Made by a program: the position numbers and the translations under genes. From Dinoroseobacter sp. (lineage in GTDB: Bacteria; Pseudomonadota; Alphaproteobacteria; Rhodobacterales; Rhodobacteraceae), in contig JAEPNN010000004.1 in NCBI GenBank assembly GCA_017643385.1, positions 1 to 64,000 on the forward strand: a stretch of 64,000 bases of DNA, in the 5' to 3' direction. A model generated the notes under the pieces. That model worked only from the letters and a program-made list of their open reading frames with translations, searched no databases and had not been told where the DNA came from. The number at the start of each line of letters is the position of its first letter. Positions within the stretch are counted from its first letter, which is position 1. This document shows, piece by piece, positions 39,446 through 48,466 of the stretch.

Positions 39446-42093
39446 CGTTGGGTCAGCTTAAGTTCGATCCGTCGGTTCTGCGCCCGAGCTGCGTTGCTGG
39501 TGCCTTCAGCGATTGGGCGGAATTCCCCGAAACCCGTTGCAGCAAGACGGTTTGGCGGGATCCCCAGCGTGATCATGAATTGGACCACCGACAAAGCACG
39601 CGCCTGGCTGAGCTCCCAATTGTCAGCGTAACGCCCTCCACCAGACACCGGGACGTCGTCTGTGTGGCCATCAACACGCAGGATCCAGTCGATCCCATCG
39701 GGAATACGATCGTCAATAGTTCTGATCGTGTCGGCGATGCGTGCAAGTTGGTCTTCACCCGCAGGTGCAAGGTCTACGCCACCTGGCGGGAACAGCACAG
39801 AGGACGAGAATACGAAACGATCTCCAACGACGCGTACACCTTCTGCATCGCCAAGGATTTCGCGCAGACGCCCAAAGAACTCGGAACGGAAATTTTCAAG
39901 ATTCTTATTTTCTTCTTCCAACAGGCGGGCCCGCTCGGCCTCCACCTCGGCGCGTGCGCGCTGTTCAGCCGCAACCTGGGCAAGAGCCGTATTCAACTGA
40001 CTTCCCAAGGCCTGGATCTGAACTTGTGCGTCACTGTCTCGCTGTTCTGCTTCGTCCAGCAGTCCCTGCAGCTGTCGCAACTGGGCGCGAAGTACTTCAA
40101 CCTGCTCGTTCAGAAGCGTAACGCGGCGAGCATCATCAATGCTGGAGGCCTCTACCGCCGAAAGTTCTGATTGCGCTTGCGCAAGCAACAAGGACTGCCG
40201 TTCAACCTCGGAAAGCTGAACGACAACCTCTTGCTCTGCCGCGAGTTTTGCAACAAGCGCTTCAGACAGCTGACGGCGAAGCTCCTCTGAGTCCAACTCA
40301 CTCGCGGATTGTTCCGCAAGCAACTCAGCGATCCGACGTTCTAATTCCGCCTGTAGCTCATCGGAATCCGTGATCCGTGCGGACAACTCGGCTTCTGTAA
40401 GCTCAAGATTATTCTGAAGCGCTTGCAACTGCGCCTGAAGCCGATTGCGTTCACTTTGAGCTTCCAGCAATTCTAGGGCCAACTTGTCACGCTCAGACTC
40501 CGTTAGCGCAAGTGTTTCGCTCAACCCGTCTCTATCGCCTTGCACCTGTGCAAGCACTGCATTCAGTGCGTCCTGATCTGACTGAGTTTGCAGAAGTTGC
40601 AGGGCCAAAGCGTCGCGTGCGTCCTGCGACAGCTGTAGTTCTTCAAAGATCGCTTCGCGTTCAGCCTGGTTCTCAGCAAGAACGGCATCGAGCGCAGCGC
40701 GGTCATTTTGCGAAAGCCGCAACTGTTCGCGCAGAGCATCTTGGTCGGCTTGCGCTTCCAGAAGCAAAGCGTTGAGCGCATCGCGTTCAGCCTGCGTGTC
40801 AGTTTGCAATTGCGCGATCAGCGCATTCAGTGCGTCCTGATCTGATTGGGATTGCAGAAGTTGCAGAGCCAGAGCATCGCGTGCGTCCTGCGACAATTTC
40901 AATTCTTCAAAGAGTCCCTCGCGTTCAGCCTGGTTCTGGGCAAGAACTGCGTCGAGCGCAGCTCGGTCGTTTTGCGAGAGCTGAAGCTGTTCACGTAGTG
41001 AAGACTGGTTTGCGCGTGCATCCGATAGCAACGCGTTCAGCGCGTCACGTTCGGCCTGGGAGCGAGCGAGTTCGATACCAAGATTATCACTAGAAATAAG
41101 CGCTGCAGCCAATCGGGCATTCAGGTTTTCGCCCGCTGCTTCTGCAGCGGCAAGCAACGTCAGCGTTTCTTCCGCATCGCGACGGCGTTCTTCAAGCGCA
41201 AGCGTCATTGCGGTCAATTCTGCGTCGGCTTCTTCCAACTGGCGCCGTAGCGCTTCTGCAGCAGCCGCTTCGGCGATACGCGCAGCCTCTTCTGCGGAAA
41301 GCGCAAATTCGGTTTCTGCCAAACGCGTGCGCAGTTCTTCCGCAGCGGCGGCCTCCGCCAAACGCTGGCGCTCTTCCTCGTCAATTTCCTGACGGAGCGC
41401 TGCCAATTCGCCTGCGAGAACATCGTTTTCTGCGGCACGCTCATCAAGCCGCGCAAGCAGCCCTGCGAGACTGGTCTCGCTTTCGGCAGCATTGGATCGA
41501 AGGTCTGCGATCAGCGCTTCAAGCGCTTCTCGCTCCGCGGCGGCACGACGGGCCGCTTCTACCTTGTCGTCGATCTCGCTTCTTGCGGCGATCAGGGCGA
41601 GGTTCAGCGCATCGCGCTCTTCGATGGCATCTGAAAGCGCGTCCCCTGAAACCGTCAACTGTCCTTGCAGATCTTCCTGTTGCGACAAAAGTAAAGCGAC
41701 TTGTTCTTCAAAACTTGTCAGACGCTCGATCTGGGATGCGATTTGCGCGTCTGTTTCTTCGGCACGCGCCTCGAGTGTTGCAATGATTCCGGCTTGAGCT
41801 TGGGCAAAGCTGCGCGCATCAGCAAGTGCTGCACTTAGCTGACCAACCTCACCTTCCAGTTCGGTGTTTCGACTTTCGACGAAGCTGAGTGCGGCAGATA
41901 GATCGCTGAGCTGGCGGGTCAGCGTTGACAGTTCGTCATCCTGATCGGAGATGGTCTCCGACAAGATGGCCTGCACCACCATAAAAATCGACAAGACGAA
42001 CATCAAAACCAACAAAAGCGCGGTCATCGCATCCACGAAACCGGGCCAGATGTTTGAGTTGAATCTTTGTCCGCCGCGCCGCGCCAGGGCCAT
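39442..42093 (-). CDS. MotB/OmpA-like coiled-coil envelope protein
   Basis: An 883-residue protein. The N-terminus has one membrane helix, beginning NIWPGFVDAMTALLLVLMF, with Asp21 at its cytoplasmic start in the position of the proton-binding Asp of MotB, ExbD and TolR. About 700 residues of heptad-rich, Ala/Glu/Gln/Leu coiled coil follow (roughly 45-745), including an 88-residue tandem duplication. The C-terminal OmpA domain has VDGHTDDVPV and NWELSQARA, with the Asp and Arg that bind peptidoglycan, and ends NRRIELKL. It lies 3 bp after the MotA-like gene. I infer a stator-type complex with a long periplasmic arm; its function is unknown. Confidence 0.85.
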   Translation of the reverse strand: MALARRGGQRFNSNIWPGFVDAMTALLLVLMFVLSIFMVVQAILSETISDQDDELSTLTRQLSDLSAALSFVESRNTELEGEVGQLSAALADARSFAQAQAGIIATLEARAEETDAQIASQIERLTSFEEQVALLLSQQEDLQGQLTVSGDALSDAIEERDALNLALIAARSEIDDKVEAARRAAAEREALEALIADLRSNAAESETSLAGLLARLDERAAENDVLAGELAALRQEIDEEERQRLAEAAAAEELRTRLAETEFALSAEEAARIAEAAAAEALRRQLEEADAELTAMTLALEERRRDAEETLTLLAAAEAAGENLNARLAAALISSDNLGIELARSQAERDALNALLSDARANQSSLREQLQLSQNDRAALDAVLAQNQAEREGLFEELKLSQDARDALALQLLQSQSDQDALNALIAQLQTDTQAERDALNALLLEAQADQDALREQLRLSQNDRAALDAVLAENQAEREAIFEELQLSQDARDALALQLLQTQSDQDALNAVLAQVQGDRDGLSETLALTESERDKLALELLEAQSERNRLQAQLQALQNNLELTEAELSARITDSDELQAELERRIAELLAEQSASELDSEELRRQLSEALVAKLAAEQEVVVQLSEVERQSLLLAQAQSELSAVEASSIDDARRVTLLNEQVEVLRAQLRQLQGLLDEAEQRDSDAQVQIQALGSQLNTALAQVAAEQRARAEVEAERARLLEEENKNLENFRSEFFGRLREILGDAEGVRVVGDRFVFSSSVLFPPGGVDLAPAGEDQLARIADTIRTIDDRIPDGIDWILRVDGHTDDVPVSGGGRYADNWELSQARALSVVQFMITLGIPPNRLAATGFGEFRPIAEGTSNAARAQNRRIELKLTQR
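40525..41052 (-). repeat. Two 264-bp tandem copies inside the coiled-coil gene
   Basis: Copy A occupies 41052-40789 and copy B 40788-40525 (residues 348-435 and 436-523 of the protein). Both contain LREQLxLSQNDRAALDAVLA and EELxLSQDARDALALQLLQ. Shared runs at DNA level show a period of 264 bases. It is a recent in-frame duplication that lengthens the coiled coil. Confidence 0.9.
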
Positions 42094-42096
42094 GGA

Positions 42097-43386
42097 TTAG
42101 CTCCTGCTGCGTCCTGATGGGCGCCGTTTCGGCGCCGCGGGTTTGACGTCTTCGTCTTCTGCCGCGGCACGCTGGTCACCCGCTTCACCACTGGCCACCG
42201 AGCCACCCATTCGGACCGATTGGCGGAGCGCGCGGTTCAGGCTGGACAGCTCGCCGCGCAGCTCTGCCACAGATTCCTGTCTTCCGGCGGCCATTTCTTC
42301 CAAAATACGCAAAAGCTGTACGTCAATAGAACGAAGGCGCATGCGGCTTTCAGCATCAACGTTATCTCCACCTGCACCTTGTGCCCTAAGCGCTTCGAGA
42401 AGCCCCTCCTGCCCCAATGCAATGCGCTCAAGCGCAGCTGCGACAGGTGTGCCACCCTCGCTTCTGTCCACCTTCGACGTCATCCGATCCACGGATCCTG
42501 CTAGGTTCATTAGCCGTTCATCAGTCACAGCTGCGCGTTGCTCTGATTGATGGAAGAGTTGTTGCAAGGTTTCCATCTGGTCGGCCATGTGATCGAGCAC
42601 CTGGGCAACGACAGCCGTATCAAAGCTGCCGCCCTCCATTTCACCGCTCGCAAAGCCGACACGAGTGATCGAAGAAAGCCAGTCCTCAAGTTCACGGTAA
42701 AAACGGTTTTGACCATGGCTTGCGAAAAGTTCAAGCAGGCCGACCACAAGTGAGCCCGCAAGGCCCAAAAGCGAGGACGAGAACGCCGTACCCATACCGC
42801 CAAGCTGGGCCTCCAGCCCCCCCATCAGACGCGCGAAGACCTCAATGCCGCCTTCGCCTTCTGATGGTTCTAGCGACCGGATGGTTTCGACCACCGCAGG
42901 TACGGTGGTTGCCAAGCCAAAAAATGTTCCCAGCAGACCCAAAAAGATCAACAAGTTGACGATGTAGCGCGTGATGTCACGGGCCTCGTCGATCCGGGTT
43001 GCGACAGATTCCAAAATAGATCGGGATGACGTCGTCCCAATTTGACTGGCCGCGTTTCGTCCACGCAACAATCCCGCAAGCGACGCCAGCAAGCGCGGCG
43101 CATTCCCCGCGGTTGCTTCGCTGTTAGGTGAGGTGAACCGTTCAATCCAACGCACTGCCGAGAACAACTGAAAGAGCTGAAAGAAGCAGGTCAGAACGCC
43201 GATGACGAACACGGCCATAATGAACCCGTTCAAATACAGGTTCGACAGAAATACAGCTTCGACACGGGGGTACAGGATATAGCCACCTGCGCCTGTCAGC
43301 ATTACAACCGACACCATCAGGAAGAACTGGCGGGTCGGCAATGCAAACTGCGGGGAGCTCGCTTTTGGATCAGGGGTGCCGGTCAT
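42097..43386 (-). CDS. MotA/TolQ/ExbB-like proton channel protein
   Basis: A 429-residue inner-membrane protein. Four hydrophobic segments lie at about 20-40, 52-75, 140-166 and 197-221 from the chosen ATG; the third (LGLLGTFFGLATTVPAV) has the MotA/TolQ/ExbB signature. The cytoplasmic C-terminal 200 residues are helical and charged, ending in a basic tail. The ATG at 43386 is preferred to a TTG at 43413. With the following MotB-like gene 3 bp away, it should form a proton-driven stator distinct from TolQR, which is encoded separately at 9-10 kb. ZorA-ZorB pairs have this architecture, but no defence effector is next to it. Confidence 0.85.
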   Translation of the reverse strand: MTGTPDPKASSPQFALPTRQFFLMVSVVMLTGAGGYILYPRVEAVFLSNLYLNGFIMAVFVIGVLTCFFQLFQLFSAVRWIERFTSPNSEATAGNAPRLLASLAGLLRGRNAASQIGTTSSRSILESVATRIDEARDITRYIVNLLIFLGLLGTFFGLATTVPAVVETIRSLEPSEGEGGIEVFARLMGGLEAQLGGMGTAFSSSLLGLAGSLVVGLLELFASHGQNRFYRELEDWLSSITRVGFASGEMEGGSFDTAVVAQVLDHMADQMETLQQLFHQSEQRAAVTDERLMNLAGSVDRMTSKVDRSEGGTPVAAALERIALGQEGLLEALRAQGAGGDNVDAESRMRLRSIDVQLLRILEEMAAGRQESVAELRGELSSLNRALRQSVRMGGSVASGEAGDQRAAAEDEDVKPAAPKRRPSGRSRS

Positions 43387-43478
43387 CGACGACTTTCTCG
43401 GGACTAAGATCAAATCTTGAGCGGCACACTATGCAGCAGAGCAAGAATTGCCAATGGGTCACACGACATACGGGCGAT

Positions 43479-44027
43479 TCAAGCATGTGCGTTGCCGATC
43501 TCCCGCACGCGTTGCGCCAACCAGCTTAAATCCGCGTCAGTAATTCCGATTTGTGATAGGTGTTCAACCGTATTGAAAAGATATTCGTCATTGGGACCAC
43601 GACCGCCTACGGCTTGTGAGATAATTTGGGCCTGGGCTTCAAGAGCCATGGACCCGCAATACTGAACATGGTCGGGATCAACAATGTAGGTCACAGCGTC
43701 TACCAAACGTCCATCCGCAAGCTCCACCGGGCACACTGTCTCAAGATAGGCTGAGGAGACCAATTCGCGTTCGCGCAATGCATCTATTGTTGGGGTTTCC
43801 TGACCTGTCTCAACGCGGAAGGCAACGCCAGTGCAAACCCCTCCATCAACTGCATCCAACGCCAAAACAAGACCTGGATCTTCTTCGGTTCCACGGTGAT
43901 GAATTGAGTGCATGCAAAAAGAACGGTGGTATCCGTCCAGTCTCGCAACGGCCTGTTCAGCCACCGGGAACTCGGGATTCCAGATAAGTGATCCATAACC
44001 AAAGACCCAAAGAGGGGAATGCGTCAC
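43479..44027 (-). CDS. Gamma-glutamylcyclotransferase (ChaC family)
   Basis: A 182-residue ChaC-type enzyme that degrades glutathione to 5-oxoproline and Cys-Gly. The substrate-binding loop WVFGYGSLIWNPEF opens the protein, and the catalytic glutamate lies in YLETVCPVEL-like sequence at mid-length. The start is GTG 44027 with GGAGAG upstream. It lies upstream of the MotA-like gene on the same strand with 92 bp between, and is divergent from the DUF2125 gene. The ChaC1/ChaC2 distinction was not attempted. Confidence 0.9.
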   Translation of the reverse strand: MTHSPLWVFGYGSLIWNPEFPVAEQAVARLDGYHRSFCMHSIHHRGTEEDPGLVLALDAVDGGVCTGVAFRVETGQETPTIDALRERELVSSAYLETVCPVELADGRLVDAVTYIVDPDHVQYCGSMALEAQAQIISQAVGGRGPNDEYLFNTVEHLSQIGITDADLSWLAQRVREIGNAHA

Positions 44028-44088
44028 TGGTTCTCTCCGTCATTGCGCATTAAATCCCCTAACAGGCTGCGGAGAGAGGGGAAACCAC

Positions 44089-45090
44089 ATGTCGCGGATC
44101 GTGATATATGTTGCGGCATTATTTGCCGCTATCTACGCCGGTTATTGGGTTGTCGGGTGGCAGGGGGCCCTCCGTGCAATACCTGCCTGGGCCGAAGATC
44201 GCAGATTAGACGGCTGGCAGGTTGATTATTCCGATTTATCTGTACGTGGGTTTCCATCGCGATTTGATACAACACTATCTGATCTCGTTCTCGCCGATCC
44301 AGGTACAGGTTGGTCCTGGGAAGGGCCGTTTTTCCAGCTTCTGGCTCTTAGCTATCGCCCGAACCACCTGATAGCGGTTCTGCCAGAAACGCACCAACTC
44401 TCGACGCCCTTGGAAAAGTACCAGATCAAACAAGAGCAAGCACGCGCATCGCTGGTGGTATCGCTGGACACAAACCCCCAGATCGAACGGTCGACCGTCA
44501 TTGTAGATGCCCCGGTGGTCTCTGGAGAAGGTTGGGAGACGCGCGCAGAAACGTTGCGCTTTGCAACGCGTCGCGGCGAAGGCGCATCGATGACCCATAC
44601 GCTGGGTCTCGAGGCTGTAAACATCCGCCCCGCCGAAACCACAAAGGCCGATCTGGACCCTGCCGGTCTTCTTCCGGGAGATATCGAAACTCTTCGCTTG
44701 GATGCAGATCTGACCTTCGACGCACCGTGGGACCGCAGCGCTCTCGAACAAAGACGCCCCCAGATCACGGCATTGCAGTTACGTGAAGCGCGCGCGCGAT
44801 GGGGCGGCATGGAACTGCGTTTCGCAGGTGATTTACAGTTCGATGCGTTTGGTCTCGGCACCGGAGAGATCAACGTTCAGGCGCGTGATTGGCGTGAAAT
44901 GCTGCGCGTGGCCGAACGTATGAGCGCTGCACCTCAAGCTGCACTTACATTGCTCGAACGCGCGCTTGAGAGCTTATCTGATCTGTCAGGACGCCCTGAA
45001 ACACTTGATGTGACGCTAACAGTACGGGGCGGTCGACTTTCTATTGGCATCGTACCAATCGGCAAATTGCCCCCATTGCTGCTTCGTTAA
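44089..45090 (+). CDS. DUF2125 domain-containing protein
   Basis: A 333-residue protein with an uncleaved N-terminal helix (IVIYVAALFAAIYAGYWVV), anchoring it in the inner membrane with the rest in the periplasm. GFPSRFDTTLSDLVLAD and WSWEGPFFQLLALSYRPNH are the DUF2125 opening, and the AsmA-like beta-rich pattern continues to the end. The family is confined mostly to Alphaproteobacteria and has no assigned role; a lipid- or envelope-related function is plausible. A GGAGAGAGGGG sequence precedes the ATG. Its TAA overlaps the TAA of the extensin gene in the palindrome TTAA. Confidence 0.85.
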   Translation: MSRIVIYVAALFAAIYAGYWVVGWQGALRAIPAWAEDRRLDGWQVDYSDLSVRGFPSRFDTTLSDLVLADPGTGWSWEGPFFQLLALSYRPNHLIAVLPETHQLSTPLEKYQIKQEQARASLVVSLDTNPQIERSTVIVDAPVVSGEGWETRAETLRFATRRGEGASMTHTLGLEAVNIRPAETTKADLDPAGLLPGDIETLRLDADLTFDAPWDRSALEQRRPQITALQLREARARWGGMELRFAGDLQFDAFGLGTGEINVQARDWREMLRVAERMSAAPQAALTLLERALESLSDLSGRPETLDVTLTVRGGRLSIGIVPIGKLPPLLLR

Positions 45091-46190
45091 CGGCAGTACG
45101 CACCGCTGCGATACCGCGCGGTATCAAAATGGAAGTGATCGAGATGGAAGCGGTTGCTTTCTGGTCCCAGTACCGTTCCGAAGGGACCACAAGCCGCGCG
45201 CCACATGTCACGCAAGATGCGTCCTTGACGCCGGTCATTCCAACCTTCCAACAGAGTAATCGTTTCACCGTTCTTCAGACGGAAAGCCGAAATGTCGATC
45301 GCGCGGCCTTTGCCATGCTCGGAAATGCGCGCCCCAGGTTGGCTGTTGCGTGTCCGACAAGCGTAATGGGCCGCTACACGAAACTGCGCGATACCCCCGC
45401 CTGTGTTGCCCATCGCTGGGATGGCACCGTTGCGAACCCACCTACTGAGTGCCTGAGCGGTTCCGCAATCCATGGTCGCTGCGGTGGAAAGCGTAATGCC
45501 ATGCACTTCGGTAACCTGTACGGGCTCCGCAATACCGCATCCTGAAAGGCGCCCCCGGATCGGCGATATGCGTCTTCCACGCAGCGCTCTGTCGCCGCAG
45601 ATTGCACCGGTCGCGGAAACTTGTGGCGTCGGCGTGGTACGTGTATTGCCATTCGCCCGATCGGTTACGCGACGTTGCAGATTTTCTGGCCGCACGGGTG
45701 GGCGCGGCGATGCAAACACCGGAGCCGTGGAGGCCAGTTGCGTTGGTGCAGCCACGCTGGGCTCGACGGGCGCGGTGGGACCCACCAAAGGTGGCGCAAG
45801 CGTTCCGATCGGGCGCGTTCGGTTCAGCCAAGGTCGCGCCCGTGGTCTGATATCGGATTGAAACCTCACAATCGGACCAACAAGCGTCGTGACGGGTGCA
45901 GCAGTGAGGGGTGGCAAGGTTTGCTGCGAAACTTCCGTTTCAGGGGCGCTTTGTGGTGGTGTCGTTCTGTCGAGAAGCGCCCGCAGGTCCGGGGCGCTCC
46001 ATGCTGTTCTGGGTTTTGGTCTGATTTGTGCGTCATATCGCACGGTGACGCCCGATTCAGCAGTCGTGGGTCGTGCGGCGGGCCGGACCGACAAATCCGG
46101 CGCATTGGCTGAAACGCCTTCAGATTGCACAGATACTATAACCCAAGTCGCTGCATAAAGGCCCATACGAAAGATGCGCCCTTTCGCCAT
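45087..46190 (-). CDS. Extensin-like C-terminal domain protein
   Basis: A 367-residue exported protein. The first 30 residues form a signal peptide (RIFRMGLYAATWVIVSVQSE); residues 30-190 are low-complexity, rich in proline, arginine and threonine. The last 170 residues are an extensin-like domain with four or more cysteines and the zinc-peptidase-like motif ISEHGKGRAIDIS plus HLDHFHFD, resembling D-Ala-D-Ala carboxypeptidase (VanY/MepA) folds. A murein-modifying role is possible. ATG 46190 or GTG 46196 are both possible starts; the GTG would overlap the tyrC stop. Confidence 0.85.
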   Translation of the reverse strand: MAKGRIFRMGLYAATWVIVSVQSEGVSANAPDLSVRPAARPTTAESGVTVRYDAQIRPKPRTAWSAPDLRALLDRTTPPQSAPETEVSQQTLPPLTAAPVTTLVGPIVRFQSDIRPRARPWLNRTRPIGTLAPPLVGPTAPVEPSVAAPTQLASTAPVFASPRPPVRPENLQRRVTDRANGNTRTTPTPQVSATGAICGDRALRGRRISPIRGRLSGCGIAEPVQVTEVHGITLSTAATMDCGTAQALSRWVRNGAIPAMGNTGGGIAQFRVAAHYACRTRNSQPGARISEHGKGRAIDISAFRLKNGETITLLEGWNDRRQGRILRDMWRAACGPFGTVLGPESNRFHLDHFHFDTARYRSGAYCR

Positions 46191-46192
46191 GG

Positions 46193-47131
46193 TCACTCTT
46201 TCGTTGTGGGCGACGGCTTTGATCCGCTGCGTCCAAAATCCGGGGCGTCCGTATCTTGTCCCGCTTCAATGATGCCACGCCGGATGGCCCGCGTTCGCGT
46301 GAAATAGTCGTGAAGGTGGTCTCCATCCTCAGTGCGTATCGCGCGCTGTAATGCAAATAATTCTTCCGTGAAACGCCCGAGGATTTCGAGCGTTGCGGCC
46401 TTGTTGTTCAGAAATACGTCGCGCCACATCGTTGGGTCAGAAGCGGCAATCCTTGTGAAATCACGAAACCCTGCAGCTGAAAATTTGATCACTTCACTGT
46501 CCGTCACGCGGCGCAAATCATCCGCAACGCCCACCATCGTATAGGCAATCAAATGCGGTGCGTGGCTGGTCACGGCAAGAACGAGATCATGATGATCGGG
46601 TTCCATGGTTTCGACATTTGCACCGAGTGCCAACCAGAAGTGCTGGAGCTTTTCCAATGCCACCGGGTCCTGGGTTCCTTCCGGAACGAGCAGGCAAAAT
46701 CGGTTATCAAACAACTCGGCGAATCCGGATCGGGGTCCGGAATGCTCTGTTCCAGCCAAAGGGTGTCCCGGAATAAAATGGACGCCTTCCGGTAGATGCG
46801 GAGCAACAGCATCAATCACAGCGCGTTTCACGGACCCCACATCGGTAACGGTCGTGCCTGGACGCAAATGGGGCCCGATTTCCGCTGCCACACCAGACAT
46901 CGCCCCGACAGGTACTGCCAGAACAACAAGATCAGCGTCTTTGACAGCCTCTGCCGCCGTATCGACGACTTTGTCGCAAAGACCGATCTCGCGCGCGATG
47001 TCACGGGTCTCGGCGCTGCGCGCCGTTCCGACAATGTCGGTTCCCAAATCGGCGCGGCGCATCGCGTGCGCCATAGATGACGCAATCAGACCCAGTCCAA
47101 TCAATGCAACGCGTTTGTAGTCTTGGGTCAT
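46193..47131 (-). CDS. tyrC: Prephenate/arogenate dehydrogenase
   Basis: A 312-residue NAD(P)-dependent dehydrogenase of tyrosine synthesis. The Rossmann motif [17 protein letters not shown] is at the N-terminus, and [20 protein letters not shown] carries the active-site histidines. The helical dimerisation domain contains [19 protein letters not shown]. The start ATG 47131 overlaps the hisC stop (ATGA). HisC here may serve as the aromatic aminotransferase, so the pair would convert prephenate to tyrosine. Arogenate versus prephenate preference cannot be read from the sequence. Confidence 0.93.
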   Translation of the reverse strand: MTQDYKRVALIGLGLIASSMAHAMRRADLGTDIVGTARSAETRDIAREIGLCDKVVDTAAEAVKDADLVVLAVPVGAMSGVAAEIGPHLRPGTTVTDVGSVKRAVIDAVAPHLPEGVHFIPGHPLAGTEHSGPRSGFAELFDNRFCLLVPEGTQDPVALEKLQHFWLALGANVETMEPDHHDLVLAVTSHAPHLIAYTMVGVADDLRRVTDSEVIKFSAAGFRDFTRIAASDPTMWRDVFLNNKAATLEILGRFTEELFALQRAIRTEDGDHLHDYFTRTRAIRRGIIEAGQDTDAPDFGRSGSKPSPTTKE

Positions 47132-48225
47132 GCGTTCTGGCTCGCCATAAATGATGTGATGCAACGCAAAACACGGGCACAGTCTTCCGTCTTCCCAATG
47201 GTGATGCGCAGCGCGTGGGGGAGTTTGTAGCTTGCCACAGGACGCACGATCAGACCGTCCGCATTAAGCGCTGAATTGCAGGCTTTTGCGATTTCGGGGC
47301 TGTCAAAACGCGCCAGAACAAAATTGGTGTAGCTGTCGTCACATTCAACTCCGATCGCGCGAAGACCCTTGGTCAGGTGCGCCCGATCCTGTGCGTTCTG
47401 ATCCAGGCATTGACGGGTAAAGTCTGTGTCGAGCATCGCAGCTTCAGCGGCCGCGAGTGCGGCCGAAGACAGGTTGAAAGGTCCGCGGACCCGGTGCAGC
47501 ACATCGATGATTTCGCGCGGACCATATCCCCATCCCACACGCAGAGCTCCAAGCCCATAAACCTTGGAAAATGTCCGGGTCATTACGACATTCGACCGTG
47601 TATCTACGAGCGAGGCACCACCATCATAACCTGGTTCAAATTCCGCATAGGCACCATCAAGGACCAGAATCACGTCGTTTGGCAGACCATCTGCCAGACG
47701 CGTCAGCTCTGCGATACTGACCATCGTACCTGTTGGGTTATTTGGATTGGCAATGAACACAAGCTTTGTGCGCGAAGTCACCGCCATAAGGATCGCGTCA
47801 ACATCGGTCACTCGATTGTCTTCGCGAACTTCTACAGGCGTGGCGCCGGCTGCAAGTGCACTGATGCGGTACATTGAGAAGCCGTGCTCAGTATGTATCA
47901 CTTCGTCGCCCGGCCCTGCGTAAGCTTGGCAGAGAAACGCAATGATCTCATCGCTGCCTGCACCGCAAATTATGCGCTCGGCATCCAAGTTCAGCACATC
48001 GCTTATCGCAGTACGCAATCCCAAGTGATCGGTTGAAGGATAGCGGTGCAGACTATCTGCCGTTTCTTTAAATGCAGCGATTGCATTCGGGCTGGGCCCC
48101 AGCGGGTTTTCATTGGAGCTGAGCTTGACCACGTTCTGACGCCCATCAAGATTGGAGACGCCGCCCTGATAGAGCGCAATCTCCAAGAGACCTGGTTGCG
48201 GAATGGGACGCTCTGTCCTGCGCAT
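47128..48225 (-). CDS. hisC: Histidinol-phosphate aminotransferase (aromatic aminotransferase)
   Basis: A fold-type I PLP enzyme of 365 residues. Lys221 in [18 protein letters not shown] holds [11 protein letters not shown] (160-167), LDGAYAEF and the substrate region [12 protein letters not shown] match HisC. In many alphaproteobacteria this hisC-tyrC arrangement serves both histidine and tyrosine/phenylalanine synthesis. The ATG at 48225 is the first in frame. Confidence 0.94.
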   Translation of the reverse strand: MRRTERPIPQPGLLEIALYQGGVSNLDGRQNVVKLSSNENPLGPSPNAIAAFKETADSLHRYPSTDHLGLRTAISDVLNLDAERIICGAGSDEIIAFLCQAYAGPGDEVIHTEHGFSMYRISALAAGATPVEVREDNRVTDVDAILMAVTSRTKLVFIANPNNPTGTMVSIAELTRLADGLPNDVILVLDGAYAEFEPGYDGGASLVDTRSNVVMTRTFSKVYGLGALRVGWGYGPREIIDVLHRVRGPFNLSSAALAAAEAAMLDTDFTRQCLDQNAQDRAHLTKGLRAIGVECDDSYTNFVLARFDSPEIAKACNSALNADGLIVRPVASYKLPHALRITIGKTEDCARVLRCITSFMASQNA

Positions 48226-48466
48226 GGGGCGTGTCCTGCTCGTTGCCCAAGAGGTTGGTCAGGTTTTAGCGTGAGCAGGGTCGCAAGACCAGTGGCAGAT
48301 ATGCGCAGGGATCAGGTTTGGAACTGATATAGGGATATATTCAAATTTTCCCAACCGCCAACACGGACAAGCCCGACCCCTAAACGTTCCAAACAGGTCG
48401 TCAATCGAAGCTTGCGCGCACCAAATCCGCATGCAAAGCGGGCTGTAATGAAGGGCCCACCTCCAA

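Noticed and set aside
39442-43386. The MotA/OmpA-like pair as a Zorya defence system (ZorA-ZorB)
   Set aside because: ZorAB has this arrangement, but Zorya needs ZorC, ZorD or ZorE nearby and the neighbours are chaC, DUF2125, an M23 peptidase and clpA. There is no nuclease or helicase gene, and no island features.
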